Assembly: GCA_937941455.1 (NCBI GenBank)
Contig: CALDHM010000076.1
Span: forward strand, 1 to 42,797
Source: an uncultured Pirellulaceae bacterium
GTDB lineage: Bacteria > Planctomycetota > Planctomycetia > Pirellulales > Pirellulaceae
Length of the DNA stretch: 42,797 bases
Reading direction: 5' to 3'
Positions 6,806-15,737 of this stretch are shown here, piece after piece (the first letter of the stretch is position 1; each line of letters begins with the position of its first letter). Under the pieces are notes generated by a model. The model was not told where the DNA came from, searched no databases, and saw only the letters and a list, made by a program, of their open reading frames with translations. The position numbers were made by a program, and so were the translations under genes.

Positions 6806-9325
6806 GTGCGCATCCTATCGCATTGTGTCGCGGCGATTGTCGCTGCCGCCGTCTTTTGGCCGATTTTGACGTATCCAAGTGCATTCGGACAACTACAAAT
6901 CCCAACCCTGATCGAAGCCGAAGCAGATGCGTTTTTCGTCGAGAAGGTCAAACCGATTCTGGAAAATCACTGTTGGGAGTGCCACGCCGAGGACCTTGAG
7001 GACCTGGGTGGCGAATTGGCCATAACTTCGCGCGACGCCCTGCTCCGCGGCGGCGAAAGTGGCCCGGCCATTAATTTGCGTGACTATGCAGCCAGCCTAC
7101 TGGTCAAGGCGATCAATCACGACGTCATCGAAATGCCCCCGGGCGAAAAATTGTCGAAGGCGGAAATCGAAACCCTCACAATTTGGATCGCTTTGGGATT
7201 GCCTTGGCCTAAAAGCGAGGAACTCGCCGGACCAGAAAGCCAAGGCAAGGCGGAGTTGGTCACCGAGGAAGCCAAACGCTGGTGGGCGTTCCAAGTCCCG
7301 CAACGGCCGAATATCCCAGCGGTGAAGAATTCGCAATGGTGCCGCAACGAAATCGATGCTTTTATATTGAAAGGTCTCGAGGATCGGCAGATGACGCCGG
7401 CGCCCGAAGCCAGTCGCCAATCCTTGATCCGCAGAGCTTACTACGATCTGACCGGATTGCCACCCTCGATCGAAGAGGTCCGTGAATTCGTCAACGACCC
7501 CGATCCTCACGCTTACGAGAAGCTGATCGATCGACTCCTTGCGTCTCCGCACTATGGTGAAAAGTGGGCACGTCACTGGCTCGATTTGGTTCGCTATGCC
7601 GAGTCGAACAGCTTTGAACGCGACGGCACGAAGCCTTTCGTCTGGCGTTATCGCGACTACGTCATTCAATCGCTCAACGACGACAAACCGTACGATCAAT
7701 TCTTGATCGAGCAACTCGCCGGAGACGAGTTGCCCAACGCGACTCCCGAAACATTGATCGCCACCGGCTTTTATCGACTAGGGCAATGGGACGACGAACC
7801 GGCCGACCCGAAGCAGGCGCAATACGATGCCTACGATGATATTCTGGCAACGGTCGGACAAACGATGCTGGGGCTCACGATCAACTGCGCCCGATGTCAC
7901 GATCACAAGATCGATCCCATCACGGGTAAGGACTATTACCAGATGTTGGCCTTTTTCACCAATATCCGCCCCTACGGCGTTCGCAGCCACGAGTCCGTAC
8001 TCGACGCGTCCGTTCAAACCCTTAGCCGCCCCGGCTTCGAAAAAGACAACGAAGAGCTGATGCAAAAAATCGCCGCCGTCGGCGCTCAAATCGAGGCGAT
8101 CGAAGCGAAGGCCAAACAGGATTTCATTCCCGTGGAACACGAGGAATTTCGCAACCCGTCGCGCCGAAATGAACTTGTCCAAAAACGGGTCGGGAAACTC
8201 ATCACGCAAGAAGAGTTTGACCAATACGTGCAATGGCAGCGCGACCGACGAGAATTGCAGCAAAAACTCGACGACCAGCGGTTGCCCATTTTATGCGTCA
8301 AGGAACACGGTCCCAATCCGCCACCAACTCACATCATGATACGCGGCAGTGCCCACGTGCTCGGCGACGAAGTCGAACCTGGCTTCCTCACCGTCCTCTC
8401 ACCGCCACAGCCAAAGATTGACGGCCCGACCGCGCGCACTTCGGGGCGGCGCTTGGCACTCGCCCGTTGGATTGCCAGCCCCGAAAATCCTTTGACCGCT
8501 CGCGTGATGGCTAATCGTATTTGGCAATACCATTTTGGCCGTGGCATCGTGCGGACGAGCAGCGATTTTGGATTCCAGGGAGCCGCGCCGACGCATCCGG
8601 AACTCCTGGAATACCTGGCCACCCAATTCATTGCCGACGGGTGGCGGCTGAAACCTTTGCACCGCAAACTGATGCTGTCGGCGACCTATCGGATGTCCAG
8701 CCAATTCAATCCCGAGTATGCCGCAATCGATCCTGAGAATGACTCCTATTGGCGGTTCGACATGCGACGGCTACTCGCCGAGGAAATTCGCGATTCCATA
8801 CTGCTGATGGCCGGCCAACTCAACCTGAACAAAATGTTTGGCCGCAGCGTCTATCCCGATTTACCCCCCGAAGTATTCGCCGGGCAGTCGATGCCCGGAG
8901 ACAATTGGGAAAAATCGAGTATCGATGATCAGAATCGTCGCAGTATCTATGTGCACGTCAAACGAAGCCTCCGCGTACCGATCCTTGCGAACTTCGACGC
9001 TCCGGACCCTGATTTCACTTGCCCAGTGAGGTTCACCACGACGCAGCCCTCGCAGGCCCTGAATATGATCAACAGCGAGTTCATGCAGACGCAGGCTGCT
9101 CGCTTCGCGGAATCACTCGGCGATCTGCAACAAGATCCGCTCGGCGAACTCGTGGCGCGAGCACTTGCGCGAGCACTGCAGCGGGATCCGCTCCCCGCAG
9201 AGATCGAAAAAGGAATCGCTGTCGTGAATGCCTGGATGAACGACGATCAATTGTCTCGGGAGCAGGCCTTGAAAAACTATTGCTTGCTCGTCTTGAACCT
9301 GAATGAATTCGTGTATCTCGATTAA
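6806..9325 (+). CDS. PSCyt1/DUF1549/DUF1553 cytochrome-like secreted protein
   Basis: An 839-residue exported protein of the planctomycete DUF1549-DUF1553 family, predicted heme-binding and of unknown reaction; such proteins are often linked with sulfated polysaccharide use. The GTG start at 6806 has CGAGGA nine bases upstream and yields a signal peptide (CVAAIVAAAVFWPILTYPS). Domains in order: PSCyt1 with heme motif CWECH at residues 55-59 and MPPGEKLS about 112; DUF1549 from about 178 with RRAYYDLTGLPP; a second CARCHDHK motif at 361; a helical spacer about 410-500; and DUF1553 from about 545 (NPLTARVMANRIWQYHFGRG) to the end. It is followed 15 bases later by the DUF1501 gene, the usual pairing, so the two are probably one operon. 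Confidence 0.93.
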   Translation: MRILSHCVAAIVAAAVFWPILTYPSAFGQLQIPTLIEAEADAFFVEKVKPILENHCWECHAEDLEDLGGELAITSRDALLRGGESGPAINLRDYAASLLVKAINHDVIEMPPGEKLSKAEIETLTIWIALGLPWPKSEELAGPESQGKAELVTEEAKRWWAFQVPQRPNIPAVKNSQWCRNEIDAFILKGLEDRQMTPAPEASRQSLIRRAYYDLTGLPPSIEEVREFVNDPDPHAYEKLIDRLLASPHYGEKWARHWLDLVRYAESNSFERDGTKPFVWRYRDYVIQSLNDDKPYDQFLIEQLAGDELPNATPETLIATGFYRLGQWDDEPADPKQAQYDAYDDILATVGQTMLGLTINCARCHDHKIDPITGKDYYQMLAFFTNIRPYGVRSHESVLDASVQTLSRPGFEKDNEELMQKIAAVGAQIEAIEAKAKQDFIPVEHEEFRNPSRRNELVQKRVGKLITQEEFDQYVQWQRDRRELQQKLDDQRLPILCVKEHGPNPPPTHIMIRGSAHVLGDEVEPGFLTVLSPPQPKIDGPTARTSGRRLALARWIASPENPLTARVMANRIWQYHFGRGIVRTSSDFGFQGAAPTHPELLEYLATQFIADGWRLKPLHRKLMLSATYRMSSQFNPEYAAIDPENDSYWRFDMRRLLAEEIRDSILLMAGQLNLNKMFGRSVYPDLPPEVFAGQSMPGDNWEKSSIDDQNRRSIYVHVKRSLRVPILANFDAPDPDFTCPVRFTTTQPSQALNMINSEFMQTQAARFAESLGDLQQDPLGELVARALARALQRDPLPAEIEKGIAVVNAWMNDDQLSREQALKNYCLLVLNLNEFVYLD

Positions 9326-9346
9326 CCACTGCAGCTGGAGATGACC

Positions 9347-10819
9347 ATGCCTCGGAAAGTCCCTAATTTTTGCGGCCGCACTCGGCGAGAATTTTTTTGG
9401 CAGTCGGGCGCCGGATTCACTGGCTGCGCCCTGGCCGGCATGCTCGATGCAGAGTTTTTTGCGAAATTCGGCCAAACCTCCGCTCGGCCATCCGACGATG
9501 AGAAATGGCAAAACCCTCTCGCGCCGAAACAACCCCATTTTCCCGCTAAGGCCAAGGCCGTCATCTTCCTCTATATGTACGGCGGCCCCAGCCATATCGA
9601 CACGTTCGATTACAAGCCGACCATGTACGGCATGGACAACAAAACGATCGAAGTCAAAACCTTCGGCCGCGGTGGGCACAAAAACCAAGGGCGAATTGTC
9701 GAGCCGCGGTGGAAGTTCAAGCAATACGGAGAGTGTGGCAAATGGGTGTCCGACCTGTTCCCGCATCTGGGGACATGCGTCGACGATATCGCCTTCATTC
9801 ACAGCATGACGGCCGACTCACCGATCCACGGCTCAGCCATGCTGCAGATGAACTCGGGACGGATTCTCAGCGGTAGTCCCTGTTTGGGATCTTGGGTCAA
9901 TTATGGTTTGGGGAGCGAAAACGAGAATCTGCCTGGTTTCGTCGTGATGCTGGACGACAAGGGTGGCCCGATCAGTGGCCCGAAGAACTGGAGCAGCGGC
10001 TTCATGCCCGCCGTCTACCAGGGGTGCGTGGTACGGTCCGAAGGGACGGCGATTCTCGACCTCAATCGGCACGCCACGATGACCGATTCGGTCCAGCGAA
10101 AACTTCTCGATACCTTGCGGGACTACAACGATGCTCATGAGGCATTGCATCCCGGGAACAGCGAGTTAGCCGCCAGAATCGCCAGCTACGAACTCGCCTA
10201 CAAGATGCAGAGCACGGCCCCGGAAGCAGTCAATCTGTCTCAGGAAACCGAAGCCACACAAAAAATGTACGGATTGGACAGTCCCAAAACTCAGTACTTT
10301 GGCCGGCAATGCCTCATGGCTCGCCGCCTAGTCGAACGCGGAGTCCGTTTCGTCCAAGTGTACTCGGGCGGCGCCCATAATGATGACAACTGGGACGCTC
10401 ACGGCGATTTGGTCTTCAACCACGAACTCCACGCCGGCGAAACCGATCAACCGATCGCAGCTCTGCTCAAGGACCTCAAACAGCGCGGCATGCTCGACAG
10501 TACGCTGGTTGTTTGGGGCGGTGAGTTCGGCCGCCAACCGACGGCAGAATACGAAAAAGGTACCGGCCGAGATCATAATGCCTATGGCTTCACGATGTGG
10601 CTGGCGGGCGGCGGCATCAAGGGGGGAGTGAGCCACGGCAAAACCGATGAACTCGGCGCGGCAGCGGTGGAAAACAAACTGCATGTCAAGCGGATCCATG
10701 CGACGATCCTCCATCAACTCGGTCTGGACCCGAACCGGTTAAGCTACTTTTACGGCGGTCTTAATCAACGCTTGATTGGCGTCGAAGACGTCGAACCCAT
10801 TCGTGAGATCATCGCGTGA
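9347..10819 (+). CDS. DUF1501 (sulfatase-like fold) Tat-exported protein
   Basis: A 490-residue DUF1501 protein. The N-terminus RTRREFFWQSGAGFTGCALAG is a twin-arginine signal, so it is exported folded. Family landmarks are MYGGPSHIDTFDYKP near residue 76, HGSAMLQMNSGR near 162, and VVWGGEFGRQP near 386. DUF1501 belongs to the alkaline phosphatase/sulfatase superfamily but its substrate is not known. The second ATG at 9347 is favoured over the ATG at 9341, because a GGAG element lies eight bases before it and only one base before the other. The gene follows the DUF1549/DUF1553 gene by a short gap, and the two products are presumed to act together in the periplasm. Confidence 0.92.
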   Translation: MPRKVPNFCGRTRREFFWQSGAGFTGCALAGMLDAEFFAKFGQTSARPSDDEKWQNPLAPKQPHFPAKAKAVIFLYMYGGPSHIDTFDYKPTMYGMDNKTIEVKTFGRGGHKNQGRIVEPRWKFKQYGECGKWVSDLFPHLGTCVDDIAFIHSMTADSPIHGSAMLQMNSGRILSGSPCLGSWVNYGLGSENENLPGFVVMLDDKGGPISGPKNWSSGFMPAVYQGCVVRSEGTAILDLNRHATMTDSVQRKLLDTLRDYNDAHEALHPGNSELAARIASYELAYKMQSTAPEAVNLSQETEATQKMYGLDSPKTQYFGRQCLMARRLVERGVRFVQVYSGGAHNDDNWDAHGDLVFNHELHAGETDQPIAALLKDLKQRGMLDSTLVVWGGEFGRQPTAEYEKGTGRDHNAYGFTMWLAGGGIKGGVSHGKTDELGAAAVENKLHVKRIHATILHQLGLDPNRLSYFYGGLNQRLIGVEDVEPIREIIA

Positions 10820-10890
10820 TAAGGTACGGAGCTTAGGAGTGCGAATTTCCCAATGGGGCGAGTTTTGTTGGGATTGCCCCCTTCTCCGGC

Positions 10891-10915
10891 CCCTGGCGGG
10901 CCGACTTCTCCAGAG
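10891..10915. repeat. Dispersed short repeat, copy B (GCGGGCCGACTTCTCC)
   Basis: CCTGGCGGGCCGACTTCTCCAGAG lies in the 163-base gap between the convergent DUF1501 and phosphatase genes. It matches the copy at 3602-3625 at about 19 of 23 positions. No T-run follows, so a role as a plain terminator is not supported. Confidence 0.55.
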
Positions 10916-10982
10916 ACAGAGTAGAGTATCCCCCTCCCCTCCACATCGAAAGCGTCGCCGACAACGAGCGCCTTCAAGTCGG

Positions 10983-12410
10983 CTAGGACTTATCCACCGC
11001 TGCCAGAACATCGGTTACGGCCAGCATAAATTGATGCAAATCCGTATTTCGAACGAAGGGGGGCAGTAATTCGCTCCCCGCGCCGAACATGGCCAGTTCG
11101 ACGAAATCGGCCGAATGATCGTCGCCGGCCCAGCCGATTCCGGTGAGAGCGGTCTGCATTCTGGCCAGTTTGGCATACGGCATTTTTCGGGCCACCGTGC
11201 GGTCCTCGGGTTTAAGACCGTCGATGTGCTCGAACAATTGCCGGGCATCCTCCTCACCGATTTGCCACCCTTGCGCGAATTCGATTCGTTGGCGAATTTC
11301 GTCGACTTGCCAGTTCTTCGCCAAGCCCTCCATGACCCACGTATTGGTATGCTTGAAGTTGAGGAGACTTTCGAACTTTTTGTTGGCCCCGCTAGTTCCG
11401 ATCAAACCTGGATTCGCATTTCCGTGATCGGTCGTGAGAATAACCAGGGTGTCGTCTCGATCTTCCGCGAAGGCGATGGCGACACGGAGAGCTGCGTCAA
11501 ACGCTAATTGGTCATGAATCAACGCCGGTGTGTCGTTGGCATGGGCTGCCCAATCAACCTTGCCCCCTTCGATTTGCAAGACGAATCCGTCAGGATGGCG
11601 GCTCAGTCGATCGATGGCGAACCGTGCCATCGCCGACAGGGTCGGCACTTTCTTCTGCAACTCCTCATCGTGGGCATGGTCGAGGGCATACGGAATTCCC
11701 GACTCATGAAATACCCCCATGACCGGCTGATCATCGCTGGGTACCTTGCTCAACTCGGACAACCGCGTGGGAACATGGTAGCCCGCATCGCGAAAGACGG
11801 CAAATAGATTTTGTTTGTCCGTCCGCCGCGTCGGTGCAAAAAATTCTTGCCCTCCTCCCAACATGCAATCGAATCGCAACGGCAAATAGCGAGAAGCGAT
11901 TTCCGCTTGATCGCCGCGACTCGATTGGTTGACGCAGAAACCTGCCGGAGTCGCATGAGTGATCGGTACGCTGGTCACGCAGCCGACCGCCTTGCCGGCC
12001 TCTTTGAACTTTTGCAAAATCGGGCGATGTTCCTCACCTTCCGGCCCGACATTCAGTGATCCATTGTTGACGCGGACCCCGCCCCCCCATGACGAACTTG
12101 CCGCGGCTGAGTCGGTCACCCAGGAATTTGCTGATGCCATATCCATCAACCCGCGCGCGATTCGCCGCTCGCGGTACAAATCGATCCATTGCGTCGTCTC
12201 CCCCGCTCGGATGTGCGCGAATGTTTCCGCTAATTGAAGCGTCCCGGTGCTCATCCCGTCGCTAACCATGAAGATAATGTTCTTCACGGACCGTTGTGGC
12301 TTGGCCTGCCACCAGTGATCGGCACTTGTGACTCGCGAGACTTGCGGAGCAGCCCAGCCCAAGCCCAGGGCTCCAATCGTGGTAGCTTGAAAAAACTCTC
12401 GACGCTTCAT
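10983..12410 (-). CDS. Tat-exported alkaline phosphatase (PhoA superfamily)
   Basis: A 475-residue metal-dependent phosphatase. MKRREFFQATTIGALGLGWA is a Tat signal. The active site is readable: metal ligand D51 in FMVSDGMS, and nucleophile S101 in WVTDSAAASSSWGGG. QIEGGKVDWAAHAND, TTDHGNANPG and WAGDDHSADFV follow, the last two carrying further metal ligands. These match bacterial alkaline phosphatases of the PhoA type rather than PhoX or PhoD. It should release phosphate from esters in the periplasm. The gene stands alone, convergent with the DUF1549/DUF1501 operon. No Pho box was recognised upstream. Confidence 0.93.
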   Translation of the reverse strand: MKRREFFQATTIGALGLGWAAPQVSRVTSADHWWQAKPQRSVKNIIFMVSDGMSTGTLQLAETFAHIRAGETTQWIDLYRERRIARGLMDMASANSWVTDSAAASSSWGGGVRVNNGSLNVGPEGEEHRPILQKFKEAGKAVGCVTSVPITHATPAGFCVNQSSRGDQAEIASRYLPLRFDCMLGGGQEFFAPTRRTDKQNLFAVFRDAGYHVPTRLSELSKVPSDDQPVMGVFHESGIPYALDHAHDEELQKKVPTLSAMARFAIDRLSRHPDGFVLQIEGGKVDWAAHANDTPALIHDQLAFDAALRVAIAFAEDRDDTLVILTTDHGNANPGLIGTSGANKKFESLLNFKHTNTWVMEGLAKNWQVDEIRQRIEFAQGWQIGEEDARQLFEHIDGLKPEDRTVARKMPYAKLARMQTALTGIGWAGDDHSADFVELAMFGAGSELLPPFVRNTDLHQFMLAVTDVLAAVDKS

Positions 12411-12858
12411 GGATCACCCCATAATTCAAAAAATGCAGTGCAACGGTACGGTCTCTGACCCGCAAGGCGACACGACCCCAAACAGCGTCATTGTATCGCT
12501 GACACTCGCCAGTGGGCAGGTCGATGGGGTTGAGCTACCGAGCAAGTCGAACGAGTATTGTCGCACGGAAATGAGCGCCCGCTCGCGGCCACCACGAATC
12601 CATCGGCAATGGGAACGCATTGTTTTTCCGCTCGGCGAGAAAACGCGGTATTCCCCGGCATTAAGAATGATTTGCAGGCGCCTTCGTTAAGGCCGCTTGC
12701 GAAACAAGCTATAATTGTCGGACGAAAGAGAATTGTTAAGACTGCGTAAATCGGCGATCGCCAACATGGCGCCATGCTTCGTTTGGTCGCATCGCAACAA
12801 ACTTTTGAATTCAGACGCTACTTATGACATCAATGCGAGCACCGAAGAGGCAACCCCA
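12411..12858. promoter_or_regulatory. Spacer with a -10-like TATAAT upstream of the M61 gene
   Basis: No gene is seen between the divergent phosphatase and M61 genes. TATAAT lies at 12710-12715, with a weak -35 candidate TTAAGG 17 bases upstream (12687-12692). This would give a leader of roughly 140 bases before the preferred M61 start at 12859. Hexamers alone are weak evidence. Confidence 0.3.
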
Positions 12859-14841
12859 GTGCACCGTAAACTAGGACAAACATTTCAATCCTTTTTAGCA
12901 ATCTGCCTGTTGATCGCCTTGCAGATTGGGTTCTGGAATCATGCCTTACAAGGCCAAGAGACCAACCTCATCGGGATCGATTATCAAGTCGATTTGTCCC
13001 AAGCGATCACCCGCTATGTGACGGTCACGATGGAATCCACCGCCACAGAATCAATCACTCAGCTGATGATGGCTACTTGGACGCCCGGTTCCTATCTCGT
13101 TCGTGAATACGCCCAACATGTCGATCGAATTGCCGCAACTGACGCTGCGGGAAATCCGCTCCCTCTCGAGAAAACGCGCAAAAACCGCTGGGAAGTACAA
13201 ACGACTCCTGAAGAACGTTTTCGCGTCACCTACCGCCTGTACTGCAACGAAGCCTCGGTGCGCACCAACTTGGTGAATCGGACCTGCGCTGTGATTAACG
13301 GAGCGGCCACGTTCATTACAGTTCCTGAGTATCAGCAATCGCCACATCGGGTCAAGTTCCTGCTACCCGAGTATTGGAATGAGTCGGCATCGGCCATGGC
13401 ACGGGTTGATGGGCAACCCAATCACTATCGAGCAGCAAATTTCGATGAATTGGTCGACAGCCCGGTCGTGGCTGGGCGAATCACGACTTACCCTTTTGAC
13501 GTCGGGGGTGTGCCTCACTTTTTGGTCAACGTTAATGAGAAGGCCGGCTGGGACGCAGAGACTGCGGTCAAAGACCTGGCGTCGGTAGTCGCGGCCCATC
13601 AAGCTTTTTGGGGCATCGTCCCCTACGATCGGTACTACTTTCTCAATGTATTTGTCGGCGGCGGTGGCGGCTTGGAGCACGATCATTGCTGCCTGATGAT
13701 GAATGGCCAATTCGAAGTCCGCGACAAAACTCGATACCTCGATTGGCTCAGTCTGGCCAGCCACGAATTTTTTCACACTTGGAATGTACGTCGCCTGCGT
13801 CCCAAAGCTCTTGTGAAATACGACTACGAAGCCGAGGTTTACACCCCCGCCCTCTGGATTGCCGAAGGATTAACGAGCTACTATGAAGACCTGCTGCTGG
13901 TCCGCGCCGGGATCATGACACAAGAGGAGTTTCTTAAAAGCCTGGGTAGGCAGATCAGCAGCCTGCAAAAAACCGATGGACGACTTATCCAAACGCTACG
14001 CGATTCTTCTCATGACGCGTGGATCAAGTTCTATGGCTCTGCGACCAACAAAAAAGACTCCCAAATTAGTTATTACACCAAAGGGGCGGTGGTCGGCTTT
14101 TTGCTGGACATGGAAATCCGCGCGTCTTCCGGCGGGACAAATAGTTTGGATAGTGTGCTCCGCGAATTTTATCAACGTTACGCCGGCCAAGTCGGTTACA
14201 CCATCCAAGATTTCCGCGATCTCTGCAGCCAGCACGCCGGAAAAGACTTAACCGACTGGCTGCGACTGGCTGTCGACACGACGGAAGAACTTGATTATCA
14301 AACTGCAGCCAATTGGTTGGGAATCCAAATCGGCGCTTACAGACCCACGCAACGATCAAGCAACGAGGCTACAAGCGAGCACTCACTGAAGAATGAGCAA
14401 ACGGATCGGACAGCTGCATCACCAGACAACAACGCACCGAACCACGCCGCCGAGAACCAAACTCAGCCGTCACGAGGTCGGCACCGCGGACCGAAACCAG
14501 TCCCGTGGATCGGCGTGGGCGTTCCCGATTCTCCGGCCACGCTGGCGGGCCTAGCCGACACCGACGAGATCATCGGGATCAATGGCAAACGAGTATCGTC
14601 CCTAGACAGCGATTTGAAACGGCACGAAATCGGTGAGACCGTCAAATTGCTGATCGCGCGCGACGGGCAGTTGATGGAAATCGAAGTCGTGGTCGGCAGC
14701 CGTTCACCAACAACCGACTGGTCCGTCACCGTGTCAAAAGATGCTACCGAACCCCAGCAGAATGCCCTACAGCAGTGGCTCGCCCCTGCTGCAACTCTGC
14801 CCTCGGGTGATGGCACGACTCCCGCTCAGCACGATGGCTAA
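12859..14841 (+). CDS. M61-family (glycyl aminopeptidase-like) metallopeptidase with PDZ domain
   Basis: A 660-residue exported zinc peptidase. The GTG at 12859 has GAAGAGG eight bases upstream and gives a signal peptide (FLAICLLIALQIGFWNHALQGQ). The frame stays open back to 12715 but that stretch is not needed. The M61 N-terminal beta domain (about 35-250) precedes the zinc site HEFFH at residues 302-306, with the third ligand E336 in WIAEGLTSYYEDL. WIGVGVPDSPATLAGLADTDEIIGINGKRV (about 548-577) is the PDZ region. A hydrophilic, Asn/Gln/Ser-rich linker of about 55 residues lies between WLGIQIG and WIGVGV and looks inserted at the edge of the PDZ. It probably trims peptides in the periplasm. 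No operon partner. Confidence 0.92.
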   Translation: MHRKLGQTFQSFLAICLLIALQIGFWNHALQGQETNLIGIDYQVDLSQAITRYVTVTMESTATESITQLMMATWTPGSYLVREYAQHVDRIAATDAAGNPLPLEKTRKNRWEVQTTPEERFRVTYRLYCNEASVRTNLVNRTCAVINGAATFITVPEYQQSPHRVKFLLPEYWNESASAMARVDGQPNHYRAANFDELVDSPVVAGRITTYPFDVGGVPHFLVNVNEKAGWDAETAVKDLASVVAAHQAFWGIVPYDRYYFLNVFVGGGGGLEHDHCCLMMNGQFEVRDKTRYLDWLSLASHEFFHTWNVRRLRPKALVKYDYEAEVYTPALWIAEGLTSYYEDLLLVRAGIMTQEEFLKSLGRQISSLQKTDGRLIQTLRDSSHDAWIKFYGSATNKKDSQISYYTKGAVVGFLLDMEIRASSGGTNSLDSVLREFYQRYAGQVGYTIQDFRDLCSQHAGKDLTDWLRLAVDTTEELDYQTAANWLGIQIGAYRPTQRSSNEATSEHSLKNEQTDRTAASPDNNAPNHAAENQTQPSRGRHRGPKPVPWIGVGVPDSPATLAGLADTDEIIGINGKRVSSLDSDLKRHEIGETVKLLIARDGQLMEIEVVVGSRSPTTDWSVTVSKDATEPQQNALQQWLAPAATLPSGDGTTPAQHDG

Positions 14842-14913
14842 TCGACGGCAACTGACGCCCGTAAATCTTGAGTGTTCTCTGATCGTTCTTCTACAAGGCC
14901 TCTCTCAAAACCG

Positions 14914-15008
14914 AATCTCAAAGTTTGCCTCATTGAACAATGAGGCGCGAACCCAACGGCTATTTGCCATTGATCCGCGGCAAGAATCATGAGGCTAATC
15001 TTGAGATT
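14914..15008. repeat. Nested inverted repeat (possible structured RNA or mobile stem-loop)
   Basis: AATCTCAA at 14914-14921 is the exact reverse complement of TTGAGATT at 15001-15008. Inside lies a perfect 8-bp hairpin with a 4-base loop, GCCTCATT-GAAC-AATGAGGC (14927-14946). A second ATGAGGC follows at 14989-14995 and could pair alternatively with GCCTCAT. No T-run follows, so it is not a standard terminator of the M61 gene. Confidence 0.45.
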
Positions 15009-15049
15009 AAGGATTGGACTCGGCTTTGTTTCAAAACCGTAAGAAAGAC

Positions 15050-15091
15050 CGCGTTAGCGTCCCGGTTTCGCGAGAGTCGCGGGATAACAAC
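15050..15091 (+). repeat. Dispersed intergenic repeat, copy 1 (CGCGTTAGCG type)
   Basis: This segment begins CGCGTTAGCGTCCCGGTTT and continues to GGGATAACAAC. The reverse complement of 23765-23806 begins CGCGTTAGCGACCGGTTTT and ends CTGGTAAC, and aligns along its whole length with a few gaps. Both copies lie in spacers. This looks like a genome-wide REP-type family; only two clear copies are in this window. Confidence 0.55.
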
Positions 15092-15333
15092 TGCGGGGCT
15101 TGCGGGTTCTGGCACAAAGCCCAGGACTGGCAAGGACGTCGTGAACGGGCAGCCTTTTTGCGTCGGCCAATGGTTTTTTGTGGTCTTGGCATGGCACGGC
15201 CGCTTCCCAGGCATCGCATCCCACCGGAACTAGCGCGCCACCCAAACATTTCCCTGGCACCCAAACGTCCCAAAACTCTCATCCGCGAAAAAAATCAACT
15301 CGTCAACCACCGAGAGATATCCCACATCCCTGC

Positions 15334-15376
15334 GGAATCCTGGCCTTTCTTTCAGAAAATGCCTGGCACCAAATTT
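15334..15376 (+). repeat. 43-base direct repeat, first copy, ending CTGGCACCAAATTT
   Basis: The block GGAATCC...TTTCAG...AATG ends in CTGGCACCAAATTT at 15363-15376. The same order of elements recurs at 15483-15526 with mismatches. CTGGCACCAAATTT resembles the TGGCACTTAAATTT unit next to the transposase at the left edge. Confidence 0.5.
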
Positions 15377-15482
15377 AAAGAACAACGCACACAACCCAAG
15401 CCACGCAAATTACCCACACCAGCCAAGCTACGCAACCGCACACACCCAACTCGCCACCTTCAAAGGACAAGCCTGTCGGTCC

Positions 15483-15550
15483 GGAAAATCCCGGCATTTT
15501 TCAATAATGTGGCTGGCACCAAATTTGCCCCCCAAATTTGCCCCAAATTT
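15483..15550 (+). repeat. 43-base direct repeat, second copy, with extra AAATTTG units
   Basis: The second copy ends in CTGGCACCAAATTT at 15513-15526. It is followed by two more AAATTTG units separated by runs of C (15533-15550). A GGCACCCAATTCG fragment comes next. The expansion suggests slippage or repeated insertion. Confidence 0.5.
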
Positions 15551-15737
15551 GAATTCCGGCACCCAATTCGTAGACCAATTCGAAAATTGCGACGGTCCAA
15601 CTTTGCCGTTGACAGAAAACGTGATCTTGGGGACCATCTCCTCAGGCGTCTTTTCTCCCGATCGATCTACCCCACGGATGGCAAGCGGGCTCTTGGCGAC
15701 TGCGCTCGATGGCGACAGCGTCCAGGGGTGCAGTAGC

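Larger units (their letters stand above)
14842..15737. other. Long repeat-rich intergenic spacer
   Basis: Almost 900 bases without a convincing gene. It contains a nested inverted repeat at 14914-15008, a dispersed repeat at 15050-15091, and a 43-base imperfect direct repeat at 15334-15376 and 15483-15526. Between them are several TGGCACCCAAA-like fragments (for example near 15250). An open frame runs forward from 15014 and another from 15507 into the next gene, but their residues look like translated repeats. Confidence 0.6.

Noticed and set aside
15014-15736. A 240-codon plus-strand frame
   Set aside because: Its residues are basic and repetitive, it spans the dispersed repeats, and it has no signal, domain or ribosome site.
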